A stretch of DNA of 41,144 nucleotides from Kaistella soli (GTDB lineage Bacteria > Bacteroidota > Bacteroidia > Flavobacteriales > Weeksellaceae). The position numbers and the translations under genes were made by a program. Below are positions 33,424-41,144 of this stretch, piece by piece (position 1 is the first letter of the stretch; every line of letters begins with the position of its first letter). The stretch is from NCBI RefSeq assembly GCF_019038595.1, contig NZ_JAHOPF010000008.1, forward strand, positions 1 to 41,144. Reading direction: 5' to 3'. The notes below the pieces were generated by a model. That model worked only from the letters and a program-made list of their open reading frames with translations. It was not told the DNA's origin and did no database searches.

Positions 33424-35229
33424 ATGATTGATATTGATTTTACTAAGCTTAAGACTTCATGGACGAAGTACGATATTGTCCAAGTTATGGAAGTGATTCA
33501 TAGTGTAGATACTATTGAGAAATTCAAGAAAAAAGAGGCTGGAATTGACGAACCTATTTTGAGATCATTCTTAGGGATTAAATCACTTGAAGATCCTACA
33601 CCAAGTTATTGGATAGAAATTCAGAAATATCCGAACGAAAAAAAGCTTTTTGCTTTTTTTGCTCTACTTTTTACACATGGAGGTGTTGTAAATGATTTTG
33701 CGGAAAAATATTCATCGGGAGAGATGAAAGGGATGTTTGTTGTTGAAGATAAACATAAGCAATACACAAACATTAGAAGTGCATTAGTTGAATCTGGTGC
33801 AGCTGATCCTTCTTTTAGAAGAAAAGACAAAGTTCCATACGAGTTTTCTCCTATTTTTCAAAATTCTGAAGTTGGTAAATTATTTAAACAAGTATTATTA
33901 GAAAGAATTTCAAGATTAGTAAATATTGATGAATTCTCTGATCATGATTTTTATGATGTATGTTTAAGTAATAATTTTCATAAAGCATTGAGTGTTTCCG
34001 AACAACAATTTAAAATGTGGATTGAAGGAGAAAATGTATCAGAAACAGGATTTATCAAATCAGTTAATATCTTAGATTTTCTATCTGTAGAAAATGTTTT
34101 ATTAGATTTCAATAATTCAAAAGAAATTTATTTTCTAGGTGAAAATGGGGATGGAAAGTCACTAATATTAATGGCTACATATTTAGCTTTTAATGGAAAT
34201 TTTATTACAGAAAAAACAGATCAGGAAAAAACTGGAAAAGCTTCGGACATTTTAAGAAACAATAAAAAAATTCAATTGTCTGCCATTGACGAATATGGCT
34301 CTGAATACAATCCCCAAAGAGGACTTTTTTTAAATAACTTTTTTGCCTATGGAACACATAGAGGTAGAGTTAGTACAGATAATCCCGAAGAGTATGGTTT
34401 TATGTCCTTGTTTGATAGTGATGAAACAATGATTAATCCAGTGTCTTGGCTCAAAGATCAAAAATTACTAGAATTAGAGAAAAGTTTAGACAAACATAAT
34501 ATGATAGCTGAAGAGAAAGATTTACCAAATTCTTTTTCAGTTATTGAGCTAGAAGAAATGTTTTTTGATTTATTAGAAAAGCATGTTGAAATAAAAATTG
34601 ACGGTGCAGGTGTAACGTTTAAAGAGAAAAATGCGACGTTAACATTTGATCAACTTTCTGAAGGTTATAAAAGTATATTAATATTCGTATCAGATTTAAT
34701 TTTTAGACTGAATAAAAATGCAAAAGAAGGTCAAAGCATTAAAGATTTAAAAGGGATCGTCTTAGTTGACGAAATTGATTTGCATTTACATCCTAAATGG
34801 CAAAGAATCGTTGTGAAAAAATTGCGTAGCATATTTCCAAATGTACAATTCATCTTCACTACTCATAGCCCTACAATAGTTCAAGGAGCTTCAGACGATG
34901 CAATTTTATATCGAGTTTATCGTAATCCGGAAGATGGGAAAACCAAAGTAAGTGATCCTTATTTTAGAAAAGATCTTAACCGATTAATGATTAACACACT
35001 TATTACCTCTCCTTTATTTGGTTTAGAGGACTCCCGTCTTAATTCAGAAGAAGATTATGCAGACACAAGTGAAACATATTTGTTATATAGAATAAATCAA
35101 CAGCTAGAAAATACTTTAGCAGAACAAAGGGAAGCAGGTAAAATATTTTTGAGTGATGCTGATATAGATGCAATGATTCAGCAAATTATTAATGAAGAAC
35201 TAGGAAATAAAGATGATAAAAATAACTAA
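33424..35229 (+). CDS. ABC/RecF-type ATPase, PtuA-like
   Basis: This 601-residue protein has an ATPase domain from about residue 215: Walker A GENGDGKS (239-246), a signature-like LSEGYKS (411-417), Walker B IVLVDEIDLHLHP (445-457) and the H-loop THSP (480-483). It belongs to the AAA_21/RecF-like group, which includes PtuA of Septu and the ATPases of Gabija and OLD. Unlike usual members, where Walker A is near residue 35, it carries about 215 extra N-terminal residues of no family I know. Its end overlaps the HNH gene by 17 bases, the arrangement seen for PtuA and PtuB. It probably senses invading DNA or phage activity and gates the HNH nuclease. Confidence 0.85.
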   Translation: MIDIDFTKLKTSWTKYDIVQVMEVIHSVDTIEKFKKKEAGIDEPILRSFLGIKSLEDPTPSYWIEIQKYPNEKKLFAFFALLFTHGGVVNDFAEKYSSGEMKGMFVVEDKHKQYTNIRSALVESGAADPSFRRKDKVPYEFSPIFQNSEVGKLFKQVLLERISRLVNIDEFSDHDFYDVCLSNNFHKALSVSEQQFKMWIEGENVSETGFIKSVNILDFLSVENVLLDFNNSKEIYFLGENGDGKSLILMATYLAFNGNFITEKTDQEKTGKASDILRNNKKIQLSAIDEYGSEYNPQRGLFLNNFFAYGTHRGRVSTDNPEEYGFMSLFDSDETMINPVSWLKDQKLLELEKSLDKHNMIAEEKDLPNSFSVIELEEMFFDLLEKHVEIKIDGAGVTFKEKNATLTFDQLSEGYKSILIFVSDLIFRLNKNAKEGQSIKDLKGIVLVDEIDLHLHPKWQRIVVKKLRSIFPNVQFIFTTHSPTIVQGASDDAILYRVYRNPEDGKTKVSDPYFRKDLNRLMINTLITSPLFGLEDSRLNSEEDYADTSETYLLYRINQQLENTLAEQREAGKIFLSDADIDAMIQQIINEELGNKDDKNN

Positions 35230-36094
35230 AAGCCTAGATAATATCCCAGAATCGTTAAAACCTGCTTTTGCTGATTTGTTTCCAGATCGTATAGGAAGAA
35301 ACGTAGTTTCAATTCCTCAACAATCTAATAAAACTCATGAACGGAGAATGCAAGTCATTGAGGCTGGTTTTTATCCTAGTCAAGATCCTGCTAAGGTTAT
35401 ATATATAACCAATGATGATAATTCTACTTCTAAAATTCCTACAAAAAATTACAATTCTAGATATAAATTAGATGACATCAGAGATGCTTTGAACATTATA
35501 TATAAAGGAAAATGTGCATTCTGTGAGCAAAAAGAAGAATTAACTCATGTGGAGCATTTTAGACCAAAAGACACATATTATTGGCTAGCGTTTTCTTGGG
35601 ATAATTTACTCATGTCATGTCCAACATGTAATACACATAAAAGTACAAATTTTGAAATAGATGGTGTTTTAGTAAATTTTGAAAACACAGAATTAAACAT
35701 CCGAAATATTAATTCTAGTTCAACAATATATGACGCAATTGAGATTCCTAAAATGGTTAATCCTGAAGTAACTGATCCTAATGGCTTAATCTATTTTGAA
35801 AAGGATGGAAGTATTAAATCAGACAACAACCGTTTCTCGTATACTATCAAGACTTGTAAGATAGACAGGAAAAGTCTTAATGATAGCAGAAGAAGTCTTT
35901 TAGATCGATTTAGGGAACATATTCGAGATGCGTTTATTGTAAATATTACTGAACATGATCAAGAAGTTGCTATAAATACTAATACAAGAAATTTCATTCG
36001 TGATTCAATAAACGAAAATGAAGATTTTCTAGCATTTAGAAGATATGCAATTGCTAATGATTGGATGAACGATATTATCAAGGATATGAATTAA
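35213..36094 (+). CDS. HNH endonuclease, PtuB / TIGR02646-like
   Basis: This 293-residue nuclease has a complete HNH core. A zinc knuckle is formed by Cys101-x2-Cys104 (CAFCEQ) and Cys136-x2-Cys139 (SCPTCNTHK). The catalytic HVEHFRPK lies at 112-119, and YYWLAFSWDNLL joins the two halves. This spacing is that of TIGR02646 proteins and of Septu PtuB, also used in retron Ec78. It is preceded by 95 residues of its own and followed by about 140 mixed helical residues. It overlaps the ATPase gene by 17 bases. It should cut DNA or RNA when its ATPase partner is triggered. Confidence 0.87.
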   Translation: MIKITKSLDNIPESLKPAFADLFPDRIGRNVVSIPQQSNKTHERRMQVIEAGFYPSQDPAKVIYITNDDNSTSKIPTKNYNSRYKLDDIRDALNIIYKGKCAFCEQKEELTHVEHFRPKDTYYWLAFSWDNLLMSCPTCNTHKSTNFEIDGVLVNFENTELNIRNINSSSTIYDAIEIPKMVNPEVTDPNGLIYFEKDGSIKSDNNRFSYTIKTCKIDRKSLNDSRRSLLDRFREHIRDAFIVNITEHDQEVAINTNTRNFIRDSINENEDFLAFRRYAIANDWMNDIIKDMN

Positions 36095-36138
36095 ATTGAT
36101 ACGCTTTAGTATTTGATTAATAAAAAGAAGTATTTTTT

Positions 36139-37662
36139 ATGAATAAGTTTCAAATAAACCTGAATGTAGGTAATCGCTTTTGGACGCCGAAAGGATTAGG
36201 TGCAATGGGTATGGAACCAACTCAAGCCATTGCTGAGTTAGTTGCAAACTCACTTGATTGGCGTACTGAGAATGAAAATACGAAGCCTCTAATTCAGGTC
36301 ATCATTTCTAAAAATTCGATAGAAGTAAAGGATAATGGAGTTGGGATGACTGCTGAAGAGCTTCAGAATGCTATTCAGGTTTCAGTAGCCAATGATAATT
36401 TACGACCATCTCTTCGTGTAAGAAAAGGGATGTTTGGAATGGGGATGAAAGTAGCTTGCTTAAGCTTAGGATGGAAAATCATGATTCATACCCGATCATT
36501 AAGTGAGAAAAATATAGAACATACACTTCTGCTAAATACTAGAGAATTAGATTCTGATGGTGTAAGCAATGAATATAGAAATAATATAGCAGGTGAGTCG
36601 ACTGAAGAGTTATTGAATGGTCCTTTAAGTAATTGGACATCTGGAACTTCAATTCTAATTGAAGATTTAAGTCATCGTTCTTTGACAGCAGTCGCTGTAA
36701 GAGATTCTCTTCAAGAAATTTTTAGTCCTGAGATATCAATAGAAAATGTTAGTATACAAGTTATAGATAGGGAAAATGATATTGAGTATAATTGTGGAAA
36801 GATTGAAGTACCTGTTTATCCTGAAACAATTATCAAGCTGGACGAACTCAATCTGTTCATCAACGATGAAGTAACTGGAAATCCTGTGCAAGTAAAAGGT
36901 TGGCTTGGATTAATGAAAACGAGTTCATCTGGTCTAGGGAAATGGGGGTTACATCTGTTTAAAAATAATCAAGTAATAGAAAGATTCCATCAATTACCTA
37001 GTAGGTTGGGTGGTTTAATGCCTAAAAATCCACATCCAAAATTTGGTAGAACTTATGGAGAAATTCATTTGGATATGTGTGTGCCTTCATTTCACAAAGT
37101 TGGTTTTGATTATTCAAAAGAAAGCTGGAAGGAAGCTGCTGAAATTTTAGAATCTTCGATTACAACCATTATGCTAGCATCTGAAGAATTTAAAGCAGGT
37201 GATCATGAAAAGGTAAAAGAAACAATTAAAAAAGTTCAAAAGAATAAAAGAGCCATAAAAAAAGCTCTCTCAAATGTAATACCAACTGTAACGACTACAG
37301 AAAAAATTGAAGCTCCAGAAAACGCTATTATTCTCACAACAGGAGATTGGTTTATAATTGTAGATCCTATCATAGATAAATTAGGTGAAAATGAAAAAAA
37401 TAAACCTTGGATTTATCATTTTAGAAAAGAATCCAGAGAATTGGCAATTATTATCAATGAAGAGTCTCCGATTCATAGAAACCTCATTAATAGCAATAGC
37501 GATGATAAAACTATTTCCCTTTTAGTAAGTTGGGCCATATCAGATTGTATTTTATTGCTATTATGTGAAGAGTTTGGTTATGAATTGAAAGATGCTGTTG
37601 CTTTTCGAGACGAGCAATTAGTTTGGCTAACATCTGAAAAAGGAGGTAGCAATGAGGGATAA
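36139..37662 (+). CDS. GHKL (Hsp90-like) ATPase
   Basis: This 507-residue protein has the Bergerat ATP-binding fold at its N-terminus. The N box ELVANSLD (33-40), G1 box DNGVGM (65-70) and G2 box GMFGMGMK (97-104) are all intact, as in the HATPase_c_3 group with MORC, MutL and Hsp90. A second domain follows to about residue 340 (WGLHLFKNNQVIER, GEIHLDMCVPSFH). A Lys-rich helix lies near 360-380, and the last 110 residues are an acidic, mixed domain. It is 44 bases from the HNH gene, the largest gap in the operon, so genes 4-6 may form a second module. MORC/Hsp90-like ATPases with ATP-driven clamp closing occur in several phage-defence systems. Confidence 0.87.
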   Translation: MNKFQINLNVGNRFWTPKGLGAMGMEPTQAIAELVANSLDWRTENENTKPLIQVIISKNSIEVKDNGVGMTAEELQNAIQVSVANDNLRPSLRVRKGMFGMGMKVACLSLGWKIMIHTRSLSEKNIEHTLLLNTRELDSDGVSNEYRNNIAGESTEELLNGPLSNWTSGTSILIEDLSHRSLTAVAVRDSLQEIFSPEISIENVSIQVIDRENDIEYNCGKIEVPVYPETIIKLDELNLFINDEVTGNPVQVKGWLGLMKTSSSGLGKWGLHLFKNNQVIERFHQLPSRLGGLMPKNPHPKFGRTYGEIHLDMCVPSFHKVGFDYSKESWKEAAEILESSITTIMLASEEFKAGDHEKVKETIKKVQKNKRAIKKALSNVIPTVTTTEKIEAPENAIILTTGDWFIIVDPIIDKLGENEKNKPWIYHFRKESRELAIIINEESPIHRNLINSNSDDKTISLLVSWAISDCILLLLCEEFGYELKDAVAFRDEQLVWLTSEKGGSNEG

Positions 37663-38314
37663 ACTAAAACTACTAGATGCATCTATCTCTCTTCAAAAGC
37701 GATATGATGCCTTTCTGCTTTGGCAGTCATCTATTAATCATGTTGTCATTGAATTTATGGCTCAAGAACTTGGACTAACTGTGAGTGAAGTTGCCGTATT
37801 TAATGAATTAGGTGAATTAGAAGAAGATGAATTTGATATTATAGATAAAACTGGATTTGATATCGGACTTCTTTTTATTGTGGTGAGAGCTCCTGAGAAA
37901 GTAAGAAGGATTATGTATAATCGTTCGGATGAAATTTTAAAATCTTCTCAACCTTTAACCTTTCTAAAAGAAATAGTTGATGAGCATAATGATTATACGG
38001 GTATTGAAGAATTAGTAAAACTAATTTCTGGTGATTGTTGGAAATCAATATCAAGTTATTTAAAGCAAAGAAATATAATTTCAGAGACTATCAACTCTGG
38101 TTTCAGGAGTATGCTTATGCAAGTAGGTAATAAAATTAATAAAGAGTCAGAAGTAAGTGAAAAACAGTATGGATGGATTGTTAGGGGAATTCAGCATGAT
38201 TATGCAAAGTCAATAGGAGTTTTTACGAATGAAACAATTAAAACTGAGTTTTCAGAAGATTATTTAATAATCACTAAAATCCACGAACATATAGAAAAGT
38301 ATGAAACAGACTAA
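37652..38314 (+). CDS. Unknown defence-operon protein (220 residues)
   Basis: I know no family for this protein. It is helical and acidic at the start (LLDASISLQKRYDAFLLWQ, LGELEEDEFDII), then has a short hydrophobic strand (GFDIGLLFIVV) and further helices. No signal peptide or catalytic motif is seen. It overlaps the GHKL gene by 11 bases and the RES gene by 14, so the three are almost certainly translated together. It could be an adaptor or an antidote for the RES protein. Confidence 0.65.
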   Translation: MRDKLKLLDASISLQKRYDAFLLWQSSINHVVIEFMAQELGLTVSEVAVFNELGELEEDEFDIIDKTGFDIGLLFIVVRAPEKVRRIMYNRSDEILKSSQPLTFLKEIVDEHNDYTGIEELVKLISGDCWKSISSYLKQRNIISETINSGFRSMLMQVGNKINKESEVSEKQYGWIVRGIQHDYAKSIGVFTNETIKTEFSEDYLIITKIHEHIEKYETD

Positions 38315-39398
38315 TGCCGAAATATTCAGTAATGCAATTTTCAGTCTTCCTAAACAAAGGGATGAAAAAAACATTGAGGACTATTTAAATATTGTTTATA
38401 ATGATTACTTAAGTGAACTTAAAAAGTTTGATGGTGATTTGGGAAATCAAGTAAAATCTAAAATTCCATTTATAGAAGATCAAATCACAAAGATAAAAGC
38501 AAGTCTTGCATCTTATTTGAAAGGGTTTCCGTCTTTAGCTTATACTACTTTATCGGAGGCGTTAAATTTATTGGACAATATTAGTTATTTACCAATACAA
38601 AAGGTAGATTTAAACACTTTTAATTCTCCATTTTATCGTGTCAGAATTTCTAACAATAAATCATTAAAAAGAGAAGAATTATTTCATATACCTTTTGAGA
38701 TAAGAGAGAAAGTATCAACTCAACGATATAGTATTCCAGGTTTACCATGTTTGTATCTTGCCGATTCTATTTTTGTATGTTGGGAAGAACTTGGGAGACC
38801 TGATATAAATACATTTCATGTAGCAAGAGCAGATCTTTCTCAATCAAAATTGAAATTTTTATTTTTTGACACTTCTCCAAACGAGATTAAAAAGAAATGT
38901 TTTCCAACTAAAAGCCCCGAAGGAAAATTATTAAACTTATTAATCCCCTATCTCTGTTATTGGCCAATTTTAGCAGCATGCTCGTTAATAGTAAAAAAAC
39001 CTAATGAGGTGTTTAAACCAGAGTACATAATTCCACAATTACTTTTGCAATGGGTTGTATCAGATCAAAAAGTGGATGGAGTAGTTTATAAATCAAATAG
39101 AATAAAAGTTTCAAAACATAACATGGGAACTTTTCGGAATGTTGTGATTCCTGTAAAGGAGATTGAAGCGAAAGGAATATGTCCTCAATTGAAGAAAAAA
39201 ATAAAACTTACTAATCCCATTTCTTATCAGCTTCTTGAGATATCAGGCAGTAAGTTAATTGCAAAAAAAGTTGATGTTTCAGATTTACAAAGAGCAATGT
39301 ATATAGAATTGATCGAAGGAGAAAAGTCTACTTATTCAGAAACAATTTTTGGTAAGCTGGAAGATAAGCTAAAAAACATACAGGCTAAACACTTATAA
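38301..39398 (+). CDS. RES-domain protein, candidate NAD-degrading effector
   Basis: The C-terminal two thirds of this 365-residue protein resembles the RES family, the toxin half of RES-Xre systems, an ADP-ribosyltransferase-like fold that destroys NAD. Seen are FYRVR (111-115), LFHIPFEIR (127-135), a STQRYSIPGLPCLYLA stretch (139-154) and CWEEL (160-164), corresponding to the family's Arg, Tyr and Glu positions. The first 100 residues are helical and absent from ordinary RES toxins (about 150-230 residues in total), so this is an enlarged version. No Xre antitoxin is next to it. Being last in the operon, it is a good candidate for the lethal effector, with the upstream GHKL and 220-residue proteins as sensor and control. 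Confidence 0.75.
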   Translation: MKQTNAEIFSNAIFSLPKQRDEKNIEDYLNIVYNDYLSELKKFDGDLGNQVKSKIPFIEDQITKIKASLASYLKGFPSLAYTTLSEALNLLDNISYLPIQKVDLNTFNSPFYRVRISNNKSLKREELFHIPFEIREKVSTQRYSIPGLPCLYLADSIFVCWEELGRPDINTFHVARADLSQSKLKFLFFDTSPNEIKKKCFPTKSPEGKLLNLLIPYLCYWPILAACSLIVKKPNEVFKPEYIIPQLLLQWVVSDQKVDGVVYKSNRIKVSKHNMGTFRNVVIPVKEIEAKGICPQLKKKIKLTNPISYQLLEISGSKLIAKKVDVSDLQRAMYIELIEGEKSTYSETIFGKLEDKLKNIQAKHL

Positions 39399-39440
39399 GG
39401 AAATCCCTATTAAAACGTGTGATCTTCCCCTATTTAGACA

Positions 39441-39545
39441 CAATCAAAAGTAGAGTTTTTTGTTAATAATTTATTGTTAGCGTTGTTAAAATTTTGTTGG
39501 TGGAATGTGGGAAACTCATTTGCGCTATTTTGATTGAGTTTTTTT
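39441..39545 (+). terminator. Convergent-end inverted repeats
   Basis: AAACTCA (39512-39518) and TGAGTTT (39535-39541) are followed by a run of T, a weak terminator for the rightward operon. CAATCAAAA (39441-39449) is also complementary to TTTTGATTG (39528-39536). The element lies between the end of the RES gene and the convergent stop at 39544. Confidence 0.5.
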
Positions 39546-40392
39546 AGTAATTTTTGCAAACAATTTTTTCTACTCTAGGATACTCTTTTTTAGATTCAGT
39601 TTTTAAAGTATAACCAACAGACATTTCTATTTTTTTGTTTCTATTATTTTTGAAAAAATTTTTTACTCTAAAAAAATTAGTTCCTTTTTGAGGTTCAAAA
39701 ATTTCTTCGCTGATATACAAATAATGAGTCGGATCTTTTTGCTCAGAAAATGAGATAGTCATGTAAGCAATATCATTCACAATATTCTCATCTATAAATT
39801 TTAAAGATAATTCTAAAATATCGGAATTATAATCTTTAGGACAGTCAAAGGTAAACATGTTCGTATTACCAGAATATGTAATTCCTTTTCTTTTTTCTAA
39901 AATGCTTTTATCTAATCTTTTATTATAACCAATTATATTGTCTAATTCTTCCGTATTATTATTAAGTTTTCTTTTAATTTCTGATTTTGTTTCTGGCTTT
40001 GTACCTACAATTTTTTCGATTTTTTCAATATCTTTTTTGTACTGTAAAAGCAACTCGTTTTCTTTTTTTAGACTATCAATACGCATTTCAGTTTCTTGTC
40101 TTAATATTTCAAGTTCTTGAAGATTTAGGTTGTCTATTTCTTTATTAGTGTCAATTAAAGTTTTGTTGTTCTTAGTTATGAGTTCAGCAATACTTTTATT
40201 TTTCTTTTGAAAAATTTCATCATAATATAAATTTAATATAACTGCTGTAAAAACAAATACTCCAACTAAAATTACAACTAGGTATTTATACTTATGATTT
40301 TTTGTAATATTTCTTGCTGTAATAAAGGTATATATTGCAATTGCCAAAGTTGAAAATGCAGATATTAAATATATGTAGTAAATATTATTCAT
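39544..40392 (-). CDS. Membrane protein with long coiled coil
   Basis: This 282-residue protein has two N-terminal membrane helices (residues about 4-25 and 36-56). A coiled coil follows (about 68-175; NLQELEILRQETEMRIDSLK), and then a C-terminal domain of about 100 residues with beta-like strands (MFTFDCPKDY, DIAYMTISFSEQ, HYLYISEEIF). I do not recognise the family. Its ATG lies eight bases inside the end of the small membrane gene upstream, so the two are coupled. It faces the six-gene operon tail to tail and may belong to the same island, perhaps as a membrane-acting partner, but it could equally be unrelated. Confidence 0.65.
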   Translation of the reverse strand: MNNIYYIYLISAFSTLAIAIYTFITARNITKNHKYKYLVVILVGVFVFTAVILNLYYDEIFQKKNKSIAELITKNNKTLIDTNKEIDNLNLQELEILRQETEMRIDSLKKENELLLQYKKDIEKIEKIVGTKPETKSEIKRKLNNNTEELDNIIGYNKRLDKSILEKRKGITYSGNTNMFTFDCPKDYNSDILELSLKFIDENIVNDIAYMTISFSEQKDPTHYLYISEEIFEPQKGTNFFRVKNFFKNNRNKKIEMSVGYTLKTESKKEYPRVEKIVCKNY

Positions 40393-40708
40393 GGTTGCTT
40401 TCTTCTATATTTTTATTTGTTCTTTTTAGCATAGCTAGCAACGTACCGCTCCAACTTATTCCTGCAAAAATCGAAGATTTTAATGATGTTGGATCAAGTA
40501 ATACATAGGCTAGTAATGCACCTATAATAGGTAAAATGAAAAAATCAACTCTTATATAAAATGCTTCACTTTTACTTGGAATCAATTTTTTGATAAAGGG
40601 AATTGTTCCTTTAAAATCGTCATTGTAAAGTGATAATAGATGAGTACAGAGTGCGCCAATCCATGTTTGAAGCAAAATGATTCCATTCAGGTCGTTCAAT
40701 ATATTCAA
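40385..40708 (-). CDS. Small membrane protein with TTG start
   Basis: This 107-residue protein has a weakly hydrophobic N-terminus (GIILLQTWIGALCTHLL) and two clear membrane helices (about 55-72, FFILPIIGALLAYVLL, and 79-93). The reading frame has no ATG before residue 93. A TAA stop lies two codons before the TTG at 40708, so TTG is the probable start (a second in-frame TTG is three codons in). A good promoter 45 bases upstream supports this. It is translationally coupled to the coiled-coil membrane protein. No family recognised, though small two-helix proteins of this look occur beside phage holin-like genes. Confidence 0.6.
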   Translation of the reverse strand: MNILNDLNGIILLQTWIGALCTHLLSLYNDDFKGTIPFIKKLIPSKSEAFYIRVDFFILPIIGALLAYVLLDPTSLKSSIFAGISWSGTLLAMLKRTNKNIEESNHE

Positions 40709-40752
40709 TGTTTAATTTTGTTATCGCTTTATAAAATATTACAGCTAACTCT

Positions 40753-40781
40753 CAAATATACAAAAGTTTTTCAGCCGACAA
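40753..40781 (-). promoter_or_regulatory. Flavobacterial sigma-A promoter of membrane pair
   Basis: On the minus strand TTG (40781-40779) and TATATTTG (40760-40753) are 18 bases apart, a good match to the Bacteroidota housekeeping promoter. The leader to the TTG start at 40708 would be about 37 bases. Confidence 0.7.
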
Positions 40782-40902
40782 TAAATATTTGTTTTAGTGT
40801 GTTTAGACAATTTGCATGCATTTCTTTCCTAACTGCAGATTATACAAACTTTTTCATTCCTGATCAAAGAAGTTTTTACTCCTTTTAGTATTCAGGCGCG
40901 TG

Positions 40903-41100
40903 TCAATGACTAAACATGCTTAATTTAAAGGTGGAAAAATGCCCGGTAATCATAATCTGAAACACTCCTCCTAAAACCAAATCCTTAAAGGTCTTTTCAC
41001 CCTTTTTCTTATAGTTACCCCCAAAGTTTGGACAGTAAATTGTAAAAGTTAAGTTTGATTTTGTTTGTTTTGAGGGTAACAGTTTTGCAAATTTCCACAT
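40903..41100 (-). other. Doubtful short ORF near window end
   Basis: A 65-codon frame (MWKFAKLLPSKQTKSNL at its start) fills this stretch. It has no partner gene, recognisable domain or promoter. I suspect a dispersed intergenic repeat of the genome rather than a gene, but one copy cannot show this. Confidence 0.25.
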
Positions 41101-41144
41101 AGGGAAAATCCCTTCAAAGATTTTTCCGTGTAGTGTGGGAATGT

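Overview
The window reads as chromosomal DNA of a Flavobacteriales bacterium, most like Chryseobacterium and its relatives. The clues are AT-rich DNA, a type IX secretion (T9SS) type A sorting domain, few Shine-Dalgarno sites, and promoters of the Bacteroidota form TAnnTTTG. Genus is inferred from protein style only; no rRNA or tRNA gene is present.

Region A (1-19347, minus strand) is a polymorphic-toxin locus. A four-gene unit runs leftward: a secreted protein, a T9SS-sorted protein, a 3413-residue SpvB/TcB/RHS giant, and a small immunity candidate. Behind it are three orphan toxin tips, each carrying only the end of the RHS core plus a new C-terminus, and each followed by its own small immunity candidate. 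A repeat of about 159 bp (three copies) and GC-rich hairpin DNA sit at the cassette joints. This looks like a store of exchangeable toxin/immunity cassettes.

Region B (19977-31713, minus strand) holds a TerB-like protein, a WYL-domain regulator, a three-TM protein, a DUF3289 protein, a 1234-residue protein of no family I can name, a 146-residue protein, a fibre-like protein with YadA-type head repeats, a small acidic protein, a patatin-like lipase and an M15 peptidoglycan peptidase. Four of these genes (WYL regulator, small acidic protein, patatin, M15 peptidase) share one 17-bp box at exactly the same distance from a TAnnTTTG element. A fifth, near-perfect box lies upstream of the fibre gene. 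I read this as one regulon, probably controlled by the WYL protein. A decayed copy of the 3' end of the 1234-residue gene lies beyond the DUF3289/TM pair, which suggests that pair arrived as an inserted cassette.

Region C (32189-39398, plus strand) is a compact six-gene operon with the character of an anti-phage island: a D12-class adenine methyltransferase, an ABC/RecF-type ATPase plus HNH nuclease pair resembling Septu PtuA/PtuB, an Hsp90-like (GHKL) ATPase, an unknown protein, and a RES-domain protein. The combination is not one I recognise as a named system and is the best candidate for something undescribed.

Region D (39544-40708, minus strand) is a pair of overlapping membrane-protein genes with a clear promoter. 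The last 230 bases hold only a doubtful short ORF.
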